A stretch of DNA of 40,030 nucleotides from Gemmobacter megaterium (lineage in GTDB: Bacteria > Pseudomonadota > Alphaproteobacteria > Rhodobacterales > Rhodobacteraceae), in assembly GCF_900156815.1 (NCBI RefSeq), contig NZ_FTOT01000016.1, forward strand, positions 1-40,030, read 5' to 3'. The position numbers and the translations under genes are program-made. Positions 33,871 to 40,030 of the stretch are shown here, piece after piece (the stretch's first letter is position 1; each line of letters starts with the position of its first letter). The notes beneath the pieces are model-generated. The model made no database searches. It saw only the letters and a program-made list of their open reading frames with translations, and was not told the origin of the DNA.

Positions 33871-34413
33871 TCAGATATCGGGTGGCAAGGGCGGCAGGGG
33901 CGGCATGGTGCGCGGCAGATCCGGCAAACCTTCGGCCACTTCGCGCAGCCGGGTCAGCATGGCGACCAGCCGCTCCAGCTCTTCGCGGCCATAGGCGGCC
34001 TCGATGTCACGGTAGACCGCTTCGGAGATCACGGCCGCCCGGTTGAACACCGAACGCCCCCGGTCAGTCAGCGTCAGCAGGCGACGGCGGGCATCCTGGC
34101 CCGGAAGGGTCTGGATCAGGCCGCGATCCTCCAGGCTTTTCAACAGGCGCGACACCGAAGGCTGCAACAGCGCGCAGCGTTCGGCCAGCGTGCGCACGTC
34201 CAGCGGCACCCCCGGCGCCAGGGCACGCACCACCCGCCATTGCGGCTGGGTCAGACCCAGCGCGTCGGTGTGCCGCTTGAACTTGTTGGCCGTCGCCGCG
34301 CGGGCCCGCAGCAAGGCGATGGGCAACGAGGATTCGAACCCGCGCAAGGCCACGATCGGGGCATCCGGCCCTGCGTCGGCAGGCTGGCCAGTCAGGCCTG
34401 GTCGATCTGTCAT
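33871..34413 (-). CDS. HpaR-like MarR-family regulator
   Basis: The 180-residue protein is a MarR regulator close in its N-terminal part to HpaR, repressor of aromatic-acid (homoprotocatechuate) catabolism: FESSLPIALLRARAATANKFKRHTDALGLTQPQWRVVRALA. The winged helix follows with VRTLAERCALLQPSVSRLLKSLEDRGLIQ and DARRRLLTLTDRG. A Pro-rich tail (PPLPPLPPDI) ends it. GGGGGG is upstream of the ATG at 34413. It is divergent from a TRAP-sulfatase operon over a 132-bp spacer with an inverted repeat overlapping the predicted -10 box, its likely operator. The ligand may be an aromatic acid, by analogy only. Confidence 0.88.
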   Translation of the reverse strand: MTDRPGLTGQPADAGPDAPIVALRGFESSLPIALLRARAATANKFKRHTDALGLTQPQWRVVRALAPGVPLDVRTLAERCALLQPSVSRLLKSLEDRGLIQTLPGQDARRRLLTLTDRGRSVFNRAAVISEAVYRDIEAAYGREELERLVAMLTRLREVAEGLPDLPRTMPPLPPLPPDI

Positions 34414-34454
34414 GCCCGCCCCCCTTTCACCGCGATATGGATCCCATGATCCAC

Positions 34455-34482
34455 TTGACTGATGAACATGTTATTGTTTAAC
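34455..34482 (+). promoter_or_regulatory. Predicted promoter and operator of the TRAP-sulfatase operon
   Basis: TTGACT (34455-34460) and TTTAAC (34477-34482), 16 bp apart, match the -35 and -10 consensus in 5 and 4 of 6 positions. The inverted repeat GTTA-N5-TAAC (34470-34482) covers the -10 box. The region is conspicuously AT-rich against the GC-rich surroundings and lies between a MarR gene and the operon it faces. Repression of dctP by the MarR protein here is inferred. Confidence 0.45.
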
Positions 34483-34545
34483 CTGTTATGAAAAGAAAGA
34501 TCAAGCCCCCGGATCAACCGGAGGCACCCAACACGGAGAAGCGCG

Positions 34546-35568
34546 ATGAAGATTTTCAAGGCTGGGCTCCTTTCTGCCCTGATGCTGGCGGCACAGCCAG
34601 CGGCGGCCGACACGACAATCGTATTCAACAACTTCCTGTCGCCCAACGACAAGTTGTGGCTGGACGTGATGAAACCCTGGATCGCCGATATCGAGCGGGT
34701 GACAGAGGGCCGGGTCAAGTTCACCGTTCCGGCCTCGTCGCTGGCGCCGCCGCCGGAAATTCTGAACTCGGTGCAACAGGGCGTCGCGGACGGGGCGTTC
34801 CAGATGGTGGGTTTCCTGCGCGAACAACACCCCGAATTGCAGTTGTCGCTGCTGCCGATGACCTATTTCGGCAACGAAGAAACCTCTGTCGCCCTGTGGC
34901 GGACCTGGGAGACGCATTTCAAGGGCAAGAACGATCTGCGGGATGTAGAGCTTCTGGGGCTGGTGACCACGCCGCCCGGCAGCTTTCTGAACATGAAGAA
35001 AGACCCGTTCCAGAGCCTGTCCGACCTGAAGGGCGTCAAGATGTGGTCGCTGCCCGGCCTGGCCTCGGACACGCTGGCGGCCACGGGGGCGGTGGTGTCG
35101 CCCGGCCCCGCCGTGCGGATGTACGAGGTGATTTCCGGCGGCGTCGTCGATGCCTTTTGCTGCATCAACTTCGAATCGCTCGAAGTGTTCAACGTCACCC
35201 AATATGTCGGTGCAGCGACTGAAGTGCCGGGCCATCTGTTCGCCCCGGCCTTTGCCGTCTTCATCCGCAGCGATGTGATGGCCGAGATCAGCCCCGAGGA
35301 TCAGGCCCGCATCCGTGAAGTGTCGGGGGAAAAGCTGGCCCGCTATGGCAGCTTTGGCGATCCGGCAGAGGCAGCCGCCCGTCAGCGCGCCATCGACAAC
35401 GGCGTGCCGATCGTTCCGGCTTCGGAGGCATTCGTGGCCGAGCTGGAACAGGCGTTCGAGCCGGTGCGCGCGGCGTGGTTCAAGGCGGTAGAGCCCATGG
35501 GGATCGACGGCGCCGCCGCGCTGGAGTTCTATCTGGAGCAGCAAAAAGCCATCGCGGACGGGAACTAG
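34546..35568 (+). CDS. dctP: TRAP transporter substrate-binding protein DctP
   Basis: DctP-type proteins bind an organic anion in the periplasm and deliver it to the DctQM membrane parts. The 340-residue protein has a signal peptide (MKIFKAGLLSALMLAAQPAAA). The DctP fold follows: TIVFNNFLSPNDKLWLDVMKPWIADIERVTEGRVKF, NSVQQGVADGAFQMVGF, TPPGSFLNMKKDPFQSLSDLKGVKMWS, GAVVSPGPAVRMYEVISGGVVDAFCCINFESLEVF (binding-site region) and the acidic C-terminal helices. The usual substrate-anchoring arginine is likely in PAVRMYE. Two adjacent cysteines (FCCINFE) in the binding region are unusual. GGAG lies before the ATG. It is the first gene of a four-gene operon. Confidence 0.92.
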   Translation: MKIFKAGLLSALMLAAQPAAADTTIVFNNFLSPNDKLWLDVMKPWIADIERVTEGRVKFTVPASSLAPPPEILNSVQQGVADGAFQMVGFLREQHPELQLSLLPMTYFGNEETSVALWRTWETHFKGKNDLRDVELLGLVTTPPGSFLNMKKDPFQSLSDLKGVKMWSLPGLASDTLAATGAVVSPGPAVRMYEVISGGVVDAFCCINFESLEVFNVTQYVGAATEVPGHLFAPAFAVFIRSDVMAEISPEDQARIREVSGEKLARYGSFGDPAEAAARQRAIDNGVPIVPASEAFVAELEQAFEPVRAAWFKAVEPMGIDGAAALEFYLEQQKAIADGN

Positions 35569-35572
35569 GGCG

Positions 35573-36079
35573 ATGCAGGCGATCTGGCGCTGGCTGGAGC
35601 GGGGCCTGGAGGCGATCATCAGCCTGTGCCTGATCGTCATGACCGGCCTGACCGTGGTGGATGTGGCGGGGCGCTACTTTCTGAACGCCCCGCTGCGCGG
35701 CGGTTATGAAATTTCGGAAATGCTGATGGGCCTGACGGTCTTTGCCGCCCTGCCCCTGGCAACCCGTGCCGAAGGGCATCTGACGGTTGGGTTGCTGACC
35801 GAGCGCCTGTCGGGACAGGCCCGCCGCATCCACCGCATCGTCATCCTGTTGATCACGGTGGGCGCCTTGGCCTTCATCGCCTGGCGCATGGGGGTGCAGG
35901 CCGACATCCTTGCGCGGTCCAAGGCTGCGTCGGGGTCGCTGCAACTGCCGCTCTGGCCGGTGGCGCGCGCCATGTCGGTGCTGGCGTGGCTGGCCTGCGC
36001 CGTTTCGGTCATGCTGACGCTGCGGGCATTGATGGGACTGGACCGCGAGGCCCATGCCGCGAAAGGATCGCTGGAATGA
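35573..36079 (+). CDS. dctQ: TRAP transporter small permease DctQ
   Basis: The 168-residue protein has four membrane helices expected of the small TRAP subunit: IISLCLIVMTGLTVVDVAGRYFLNAPLRGGYEISEMLMGLTVFAALPLA carries the family motif, RYF-x-N-x-P-x-x-G-x-x-E. The third helix is IHRIVILLITVGALAFIAW and the fourth AMSVLAWLACAVSVMLTL. It pairs with DctM in the inner membrane. Its start is 4 bp after the dctP stop (AGGG upstream). Its TGA overlaps the dctM ATG (ATGA), giving tight translational coupling. Confidence 0.92.
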   Translation: MQAIWRWLERGLEAIISLCLIVMTGLTVVDVAGRYFLNAPLRGGYEISEMLMGLTVFAALPLATRAEGHLTVGLLTERLSGQARRIHRIVILLITVGALAFIAWRMGVQADILARSKAASGSLQLPLWPVARAMSVLAWLACAVSVMLTLRALMGLDREAHAAKGSLE

Positions 36080-37434
36080 CCATCTCGCTTGTCGGCTTTG
36101 CGGTCCTGCTGGGGCTGATTTTCTTTGGTGTCCCGCTGGGCTTTGCGCTGATCCTGGTCGGGCTGGTCGGCTTTGCCATCGTGCGCGCCGACATGGTGGG
36201 CCAGGCGCTGATGACCTGGGGCGACGCCGGGTTGGCGCTGAACGCCCGCGCGGTGAATGGCGCGCTGGTGATGGCCGGACAGCAGATGTACGATCAGGTC
36301 ACGAACTATGGGCTGACCGTGATCCCGCTGTTCGTGCTGATGGGGGCGTTCATCCACCGCAGCCAGTTGGCGCAGGAACTCTATGATGCCGCGAATGCCT
36401 TTGTCGGCCACCGGCGCGGCGGGCTGGCCATGGGCACCATCGCGGCCTGTGGCGGGTTTGGCGCCGTCTGCGGATCCTCCATCGCCACCGCCGCCACCAT
36501 TTGCCGGGTCGCCATGCCCTCGATGCGCCGCTTCGGCTATGCCGACAGCCTGTCCACCGGCGCGATTGCCGCCGGGGGCACCCTGGGCATCATGATCCCG
36601 CCCTCGGTGCCCATGGTGATCTATGGGCTGCTGTCGGAAACCGACATTGCCAAACTGTTCATCGCCGGTGTTCTGCCGGGCCTTTTGCTGATCGTGCTGT
36701 TCTTCGGCACGATCGCCGTGATGACGGCACTGAACCCCGAGGCTGGCCCGCGCGGGGCGCGGGTGCCATGGGGCGAACGCTGGGGGCTGGTGGCGCGGGT
36801 CTGGGGCGTGGTGGTGATTTTTGTTGTCATCATCGGCGGTATCTATGCCGGTATCTTCACCCCGACCGAGGCGGCGGGCATCGGCGTGGCGGCCGCCGCC
36901 CTGTTCGCCTGGGCGCGCGGAAAACTGGGCTGGACCGAACTGCGTGAAAGCCTGGTGGAAACCGGCATCACGACCGGCATGATCTTTGTCGTCGCCTTTG
37001 GCGCGGTGATCTTTTCCAACTTCGTCAACCTTGCCGGGTTCACGCGGGCGATTTCCGACTGGCTGGTGGGCCTGAATGCCCCGCCGCTGGGCGTGGTGGT
37101 GGCGATCTGCGTGGTCTATCTGATCATGGGATGCGTGTTCGACAGTCTGGCCATGCTGATCCTGACCGTGCCGATCTTTGCCGCCATCCTCAAACCCATG
37201 GGGGTGGATATGGTGTGGTTCGGCATCGTCGCGGTGATTGCGGTGGAACTGGGCCTGATTACGCCGCCCATCGGGATCAACGTCTTTGTCGTCAAATCCG
37301 CAGTGCCCGATGTGAACATCTGGACCGTGTTCCGCGGGGTCTGGCCCTTTGTGCTGGCGATGCTGGCGGCGCTGATCATCGTGCTTCTGGTGCCGCAAAC
37401 CGCCACATTCCTGCCCGGCCTGATGGCCCGCTGA
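36076..37434 (+). CDS. dctM: TRAP transporter large permease DctM
   Basis: The 452-residue protein is the sodium-coupled transport subunit, with about twelve membrane helices: LVGFAVLLGLIFFGVPLGFALILVGLVG, TVIPLFVLMGAFIHRS, the conserved CGGFGAVCGSSIATAATICRVAMPSMRRFGYAD, GAIAAGGTLGIMIPPSVPMVIYGLLSETDIAKLFIAGVLPGLLL and the C-terminal ELGLITPPIGINVFVVKS. The GIMIPPS and LITPPIG repeats flank the sodium- and substrate-binding sites. ATG at 36076 overlaps the dctQ stop, so the longer in-frame extension upstream is not used. It is followed 26 bp later by the sulfatase gene, presumably on the same transcript. Confidence 0.95.
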   Translation: MTISLVGFAVLLGLIFFGVPLGFALILVGLVGFAIVRADMVGQALMTWGDAGLALNARAVNGALVMAGQQMYDQVTNYGLTVIPLFVLMGAFIHRSQLAQELYDAANAFVGHRRGGLAMGTIAACGGFGAVCGSSIATAATICRVAMPSMRRFGYADSLSTGAIAAGGTLGIMIPPSVPMVIYGLLSETDIAKLFIAGVLPGLLLIVLFFGTIAVMTALNPEAGPRGARVPWGERWGLVARVWGVVVIFVVIIGGIYAGIFTPTEAAGIGVAAAALFAWARGKLGWTELRESLVETGITTGMIFVVAFGAVIFSNFVNLAGFTRAISDWLVGLNAPPLGVVVAICVVYLIMGCVFDSLAMLILTVPIFAAILKPMGVDMVWFGIVAVIAVELGLITPPIGINVFVVKSAVPDVNIWTVFRGVWPFVLAMLAALIIVLLVPQTATFLPGLMAR

Positions 37435-37460
37435 GACAAGACCCCGAGGAGGAGGAGCCG

Positions 37461-39122
37461 ATGGGCCAGATCCGCAACATCCTGTTCGTGATGTATGACC
37501 AGTTGCGCCACGATTATCTGTCCTGCGCAGGCCATCCCACGATGCGCACCCCCAACTTCGACCGTCTGGCGGCGATGGGGGTGCGGTTCAGCCATGTCTA
37601 TGTGCAATCGCCGATCTGCGGTGCCAGCCGCATGAGCTTTTACACCGGGCGCTATGTGCATTCGCATGGCGCGGCCTGGAACAACTTTCCGCTCAAGGTG
37701 GGGGAAATGACGCTGGGCGACCATCTGCGCCCGCTTGGGGTGGACAGTTGGCTGATCGGCAAGACCCATATGAAGGCCGATGCCGCAGGCATGGCCCGCC
37801 TGGGCCTGGCCCCCGACAGCGTGATCGGCGCCCGCGTGGCCGATTGCGGGTTCGATGTCTGGGTGCGCGAGGACGGGCTGGTCGCCGAAGGGCCCGAAGG
37901 GTTCTACGACACCAAACGTTCGCCCTACAACGAATGGCTGAAATCCAAGGGCTATCCAGCCGAGAATTCCTGGCACGTCCATGCCAATTCGGGCGTGGAC
38001 GAACAGGGCGACATCGCCTCGGGGTGGTTGCTGTCCAATTCCCTGCTGCCCGCCAACATCCGCGAGGATGACAGCGAGACACCCTGGCTGACCTCGCAGG
38101 CGCTGGACTTTCTGGCAGACCAGAGCGGCAAGGCGCCCTGGCTGTGCCATCTGTCCTATATCAAGCCGCACTGGCCCTATATCGTGCCGGCGCCTTACAA
38201 CACGCTGTATTCTGCGGCCGATGTGGTGCCCGTGGTGCGCTCTGATGCCGAACGGGTCGGCGCACATCCGGTGTTCGACGCCTTCATGAACAATCAGCCG
38301 GGGCAAGCGTTTTCCAAGGATGGCGTGCGCGAAACCGTGATCCCCGCCTATATGGGGCTGATCGCGCAATGCGATGACCAGTTCGGCCGCCTGCTGGACC
38401 ATCTGGAAACGACCGGCCAGATGGACAGCACGATGATCGTGCTGACCTCGGACCATGGCGATTATCTGGGCGATCACTGGATGGGGGAAAAGGATTTGTT
38501 CCATGACCCCTCTGTCCGTATTCCGCTGATCATCTATGACCCGCGGGCACAGGCGGACGGCACCCGCGGCACCGTCTGCGATGCGCTGGTCGAGGCGATC
38601 GACCTCGCCCCCACCTTTGTCGAGGCGATGGGCGGCACACCTGCAACGCATGTTCTGGAGGGGCGTTCGCTGGTTCCCTGGCTGCATGGGCAAACGCCCG
38701 ACTGGCGCGATGCTGTGTTCAGCGAATACGACTATTCCGGCATGGCCATCGCCGGAAACCTTGGCCTGTCCCCGCGCGAGGCGCGTTTGTTCATGGTGTT
38801 CGACGGCCGGTGGAAGCTGATCCATGCCGAAGGCGGTTTCCGCCCCATGCTGTTCGATCTGGACACCGACCCGGACGAGTTGACCGACCTTGGCGCCCTG
38901 CCCCGCCATGCCGAGGTGATCGCGCGGCTGGAACGACGGCTTGCCGACTGGGCCCGCCGCCCGGCGCAACGCACGACGATTTCCGACGAGACCATCGTGA
39001 CCATGCGCGGCAAGTCGCGCCGCCACGGCATCATCATCGGCGCATGGGAGGCGGAAGATCTCGCCCCCGATCTGCGGGCGAAACTGCAAGGAAAACCGGC
39101 GCACGATTATCGGGGCGTCTAG
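37461..39122 (+). CDS. Cytoplasmic sulfatase / phosphonate monoester hydrolase family enzyme
   Basis: The 553-residue enzyme has the alkaline phosphatase/sulfatase fold: IRNILFVMYDQLRHDYL (metal aspartate Asp13), TPNFDRLAAMGVRFSHVYVQSPICGASRMSFYTGRY (nucleophile Cys53 in C-G-A-S-R, to become formylglycine) and IGKTHMK. MIVLTSDHGDYLGDHWMGEKDLFHDPS holds the metal Asp-His pair (about residue 330), and the segment RIPLIIYDPRA follows. C-x-A-x-R in place of the usual C-x-P-x-R is a permitted variant of the activating motif. The lack of a signal peptide places it in the cytoplasm, after import. Substrate could be a sulfate ester or phosphonate/phosphate monoester. GGAGGAGG precedes the ATG. It is the last gene of the TRAP operon. 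Confidence 0.88.
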   Translation: MGQIRNILFVMYDQLRHDYLSCAGHPTMRTPNFDRLAAMGVRFSHVYVQSPICGASRMSFYTGRYVHSHGAAWNNFPLKVGEMTLGDHLRPLGVDSWLIGKTHMKADAAGMARLGLAPDSVIGARVADCGFDVWVREDGLVAEGPEGFYDTKRSPYNEWLKSKGYPAENSWHVHANSGVDEQGDIASGWLLSNSLLPANIREDDSETPWLTSQALDFLADQSGKAPWLCHLSYIKPHWPYIVPAPYNTLYSAADVVPVVRSDAERVGAHPVFDAFMNNQPGQAFSKDGVRETVIPAYMGLIAQCDDQFGRLLDHLETTGQMDSTMIVLTSDHGDYLGDHWMGEKDLFHDPSVRIPLIIYDPRAQADGTRGTVCDALVEAIDLAPTFVEAMGGTPATHVLEGRSLVPWLHGQTPDWRDAVFSEYDYSGMAIAGNLGLSPREARLFMVFDGRWKLIHAEGGFRPMLFDLDTDPDELTDLGALPRHAEVIARLERRLADWARRPAQRTTISDETIVTMRGKSRRHGIIIGAWEAEDLAPDLRAKLQGKPAHDYRGV

Positions 39123-39144
39123 GCCCCGCCTGCGGCCCCTCCGC

Positions 39145-39662
39145 CCTTCGGTGGTCATCCACAACAACCATGGCGGCGCGCGGGTTGAAGCGATCCAGCG
39201 CGAGACATCGGATGTGGCGGGCCGAGGCCAGGGTGGCCGGGATCCGGCCGCGGGGACTATATAGTGTCGCCATCGAGGCCGTGGTCGAAGACCCCTCCGT
39301 CCACACGGCCGAGGCCGGGGCGGTGGCCCCGCCGGTCCGCTATTCGGCCTTGCCCCGCCGCCCGACCCTGCCCATGGTCCGGGGGCTGCTGGCCCGCCTG
39401 ATGCCCGACGATGCCAACCGCGCCGTGCTGTCCTGGCAACCTGCGCCCGGCGCGGATCTCTATCAGATCGAGATGGCCGAGGGCGGCGATCTCGATGATC
39501 CCGAGGTCAGCTGGACCCGCGTCGCCGAGACCACCGCCAGCCAGTATTTCCTGACGGTCCTCGACCCGTCGCGCACCATGGTGCGGGTGCGGGGCATGGG
39601 CCTGGCCGCCGGTCCCTGGACCGGCGCGGCGGTCGGCCATCTGGTCGGCCTCTACTGGCTGC
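39145..39662 (+). pseudogene. Phage tail-tip (host-specificity J-like) protein fragment, frameshifted and IS-truncated
   Basis: Starting near 39145, one frame reads VVIHNNHGGARVEAIQRE and DVAGRGQGGRDPAAGT, then hits TAG at 39262. One frame over, the sequence continues SVAIEAVVEDPSVHTAEAG, PTLPMVRGLLARLMPDDANRAVLSWQPAPGADLYQIEMAEG and RTMVRVRGMGLAAGPWTGAAVG. Removing one A in ACTATATAG joins the two. The second part is typical of the fibronectin-like C-terminal region of host-specificity J proteins of Rhodobacteraceae phages. It is cut at 39663 by the IS3 end. The 5' part of the gene is absent: the fragment starts just after the sulfatase stop. It is a prophage remnant. Confidence 0.6.
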
Positions 39663-40030
39663 TGAGCTACTCCCCATCTCTTGGACAGGATCTGGCGTAA
39701 ATTAAGCTACTCGTTGCGCCTGCTGATCGGGTTGGTTGATGTCATTTCTCTGCCAATAGACCAGCGCCGGTGGCTTGCCGCCGAGGGCCGAGTGAGGGCG
39801 CTGGTGGTTGTAGAAGGTCATCCATTTCCGGATGGCCGCTTTCGTCTCCGATCCGGTCTCCCAGGCATGCAGGTAGACGCACTCGTATTTCAGGGTGCGC
39901 CACAGTCTCTCGATGAAGATGTTGTCGAGGAAACGGCCTTTTCCATCCATCGAGATCCGCACGCCTGATCGGCGGAGCCGATCTGTCCAGGCGAAAGAGG
40001 TGAACTGGGATCCCTGATCCGTATTCATTA
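39663..40030 (-). mobile_element. IS3-family element, 3' end (right copy)
   Basis: The element starts at TGAGCTACTCCCC (39663), the mirror image of the terminus at 364-376, and runs off the window. The shared part, 39663-39943 against 96-376, appears identical over 281 bp. It interrupts the phage tail fragment. No direct repeat can be assessed because the other end lies outside. Confidence 0.85.
39702..40030 (-). CDS. IS3-family transposase OrfB, C-terminal part (runs off window)
   Basis: At least 109 residues are visible to the TAA stop (39702-39704). They include NTDQGSQFTSFAWTDRL with the second catalytic aspartate of the DDE triad, then KGRFLDNIFIERLWRTLKYE with the catalytic glutamate, and NHQRPHSALGG. 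The frame stays open to the last base of the window, so the ATG near 40028 is an internal methionine and not the start. In IS3 elements OrfB is normally made as an OrfAB fusion by programmed -1 frameshifting. That region lies outside. Nothing visible prevents activity. Confidence 0.88.
   Translation of the reverse strand, partial: MNTDQGSQFTSFAWTDRLRRSGVRISMDGKGRFLDNIFIERLWRTLKYECVYLHAWETGSETKAAIRKWMTFYNHQRPHSALGGKPPALVYWQRNDINQPDQQAQRVA

Noticed and set aside
34484-34489. TGTTAT as the -10 box of the dctP promoter
   Set aside because: Spacing from TTGACT would be 23 bp. TTTAAC at 16 bp fits better.
1-40030. CRISPR array, toxin-antitoxin pair, restriction-modification or other defence genes
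   Set aside because: No regularly spaced repeats, no nuclease-methylase pair and no small overlapping toxin-antitoxin genes were found.

Overview
The window is GC-rich chromosomal DNA of an alphaproteobacterium. It almost certainly comes from the Rhodobacteraceae/Paracoccaceae group. The support is a cytochrome c550/c2-type gene close to an aa3 oxidase subunit I gene, a CckA hybrid kinase, an Hda-like gene next to ppk and ppx, FnrL-type TTGAY-N4-RTCAA boxes, a CtrA-type TTAA-N7-TTAAC box and a TRAP transporter with separate DctQ and DctM. The genus cannot be fixed from the sequence alone.

Both ends are mobile DNA. The left edge holds the 3' tail and right end of an IS66-family element (1-95). 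It sits inside the 3' part of an IS3-family transposase gene (96-376). The same IS3 3' end recurs in opposite orientation at 39663-40030, so the window is bounded by inverted IS3 copies. Inside the left end is a short accessory patch: one unknown ORF beside tRNA-Ser(UGA), a gene-free stretch, then tRNA-Leu(GAG). Inside the right end is a frameshifted fragment of a phage tail-tip (host-specificity, J-like) gene, cut by the IS3 copy.

From about 2 to 30.8 kb the content is mainly core. It includes a peptidoglycan-binding exported protein, lipB, a small exported protein, cycA, a minus-strand trio of small enzymes (two VOC/PhnB-like proteins and a DUF1428 protein), ridA-marR, ctaD, a VOC protein, a DUF2244 protein, a CoxE-like VWA protein and a DUF486 membrane protein. 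The block perM-like / hdaA / ppk / ppx follows. After it come a DUF465 gene behind a perfect FNR box, dadA, a lytic transglycosylase, gatB, a GNAT gene, cckA behind a CtrA box, an RsmB-like methyltransferase with a coupled aminotransferase, tpiA, a PfkB kinase and a hydroxypyruvate-isomerase-like gene.

From 31.2 to 39.1 kb there is a two-armed catabolic cluster. An AraC regulator, an amidohydrolase and an HpaR-like MarR regulator read leftward. A TRAP transporter (dctP-dctQ-dctM) and a cytoplasmic sulfatase/phosphonate-monoesterase-family enzyme read rightward from a shared 132-bp AT-rich spacer that carries a candidate promoter and operator. I infer import of an unidentified organic anion, cleavage of its sulfate or phosphonate ester, and possibly hydrolysis of an amide or cyclic bond. 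This is the best candidate for an undescribed pathway here.

I see no CRISPR array, rRNA gene, replication origin, toxin-antitoxin pair or convincing defence system.
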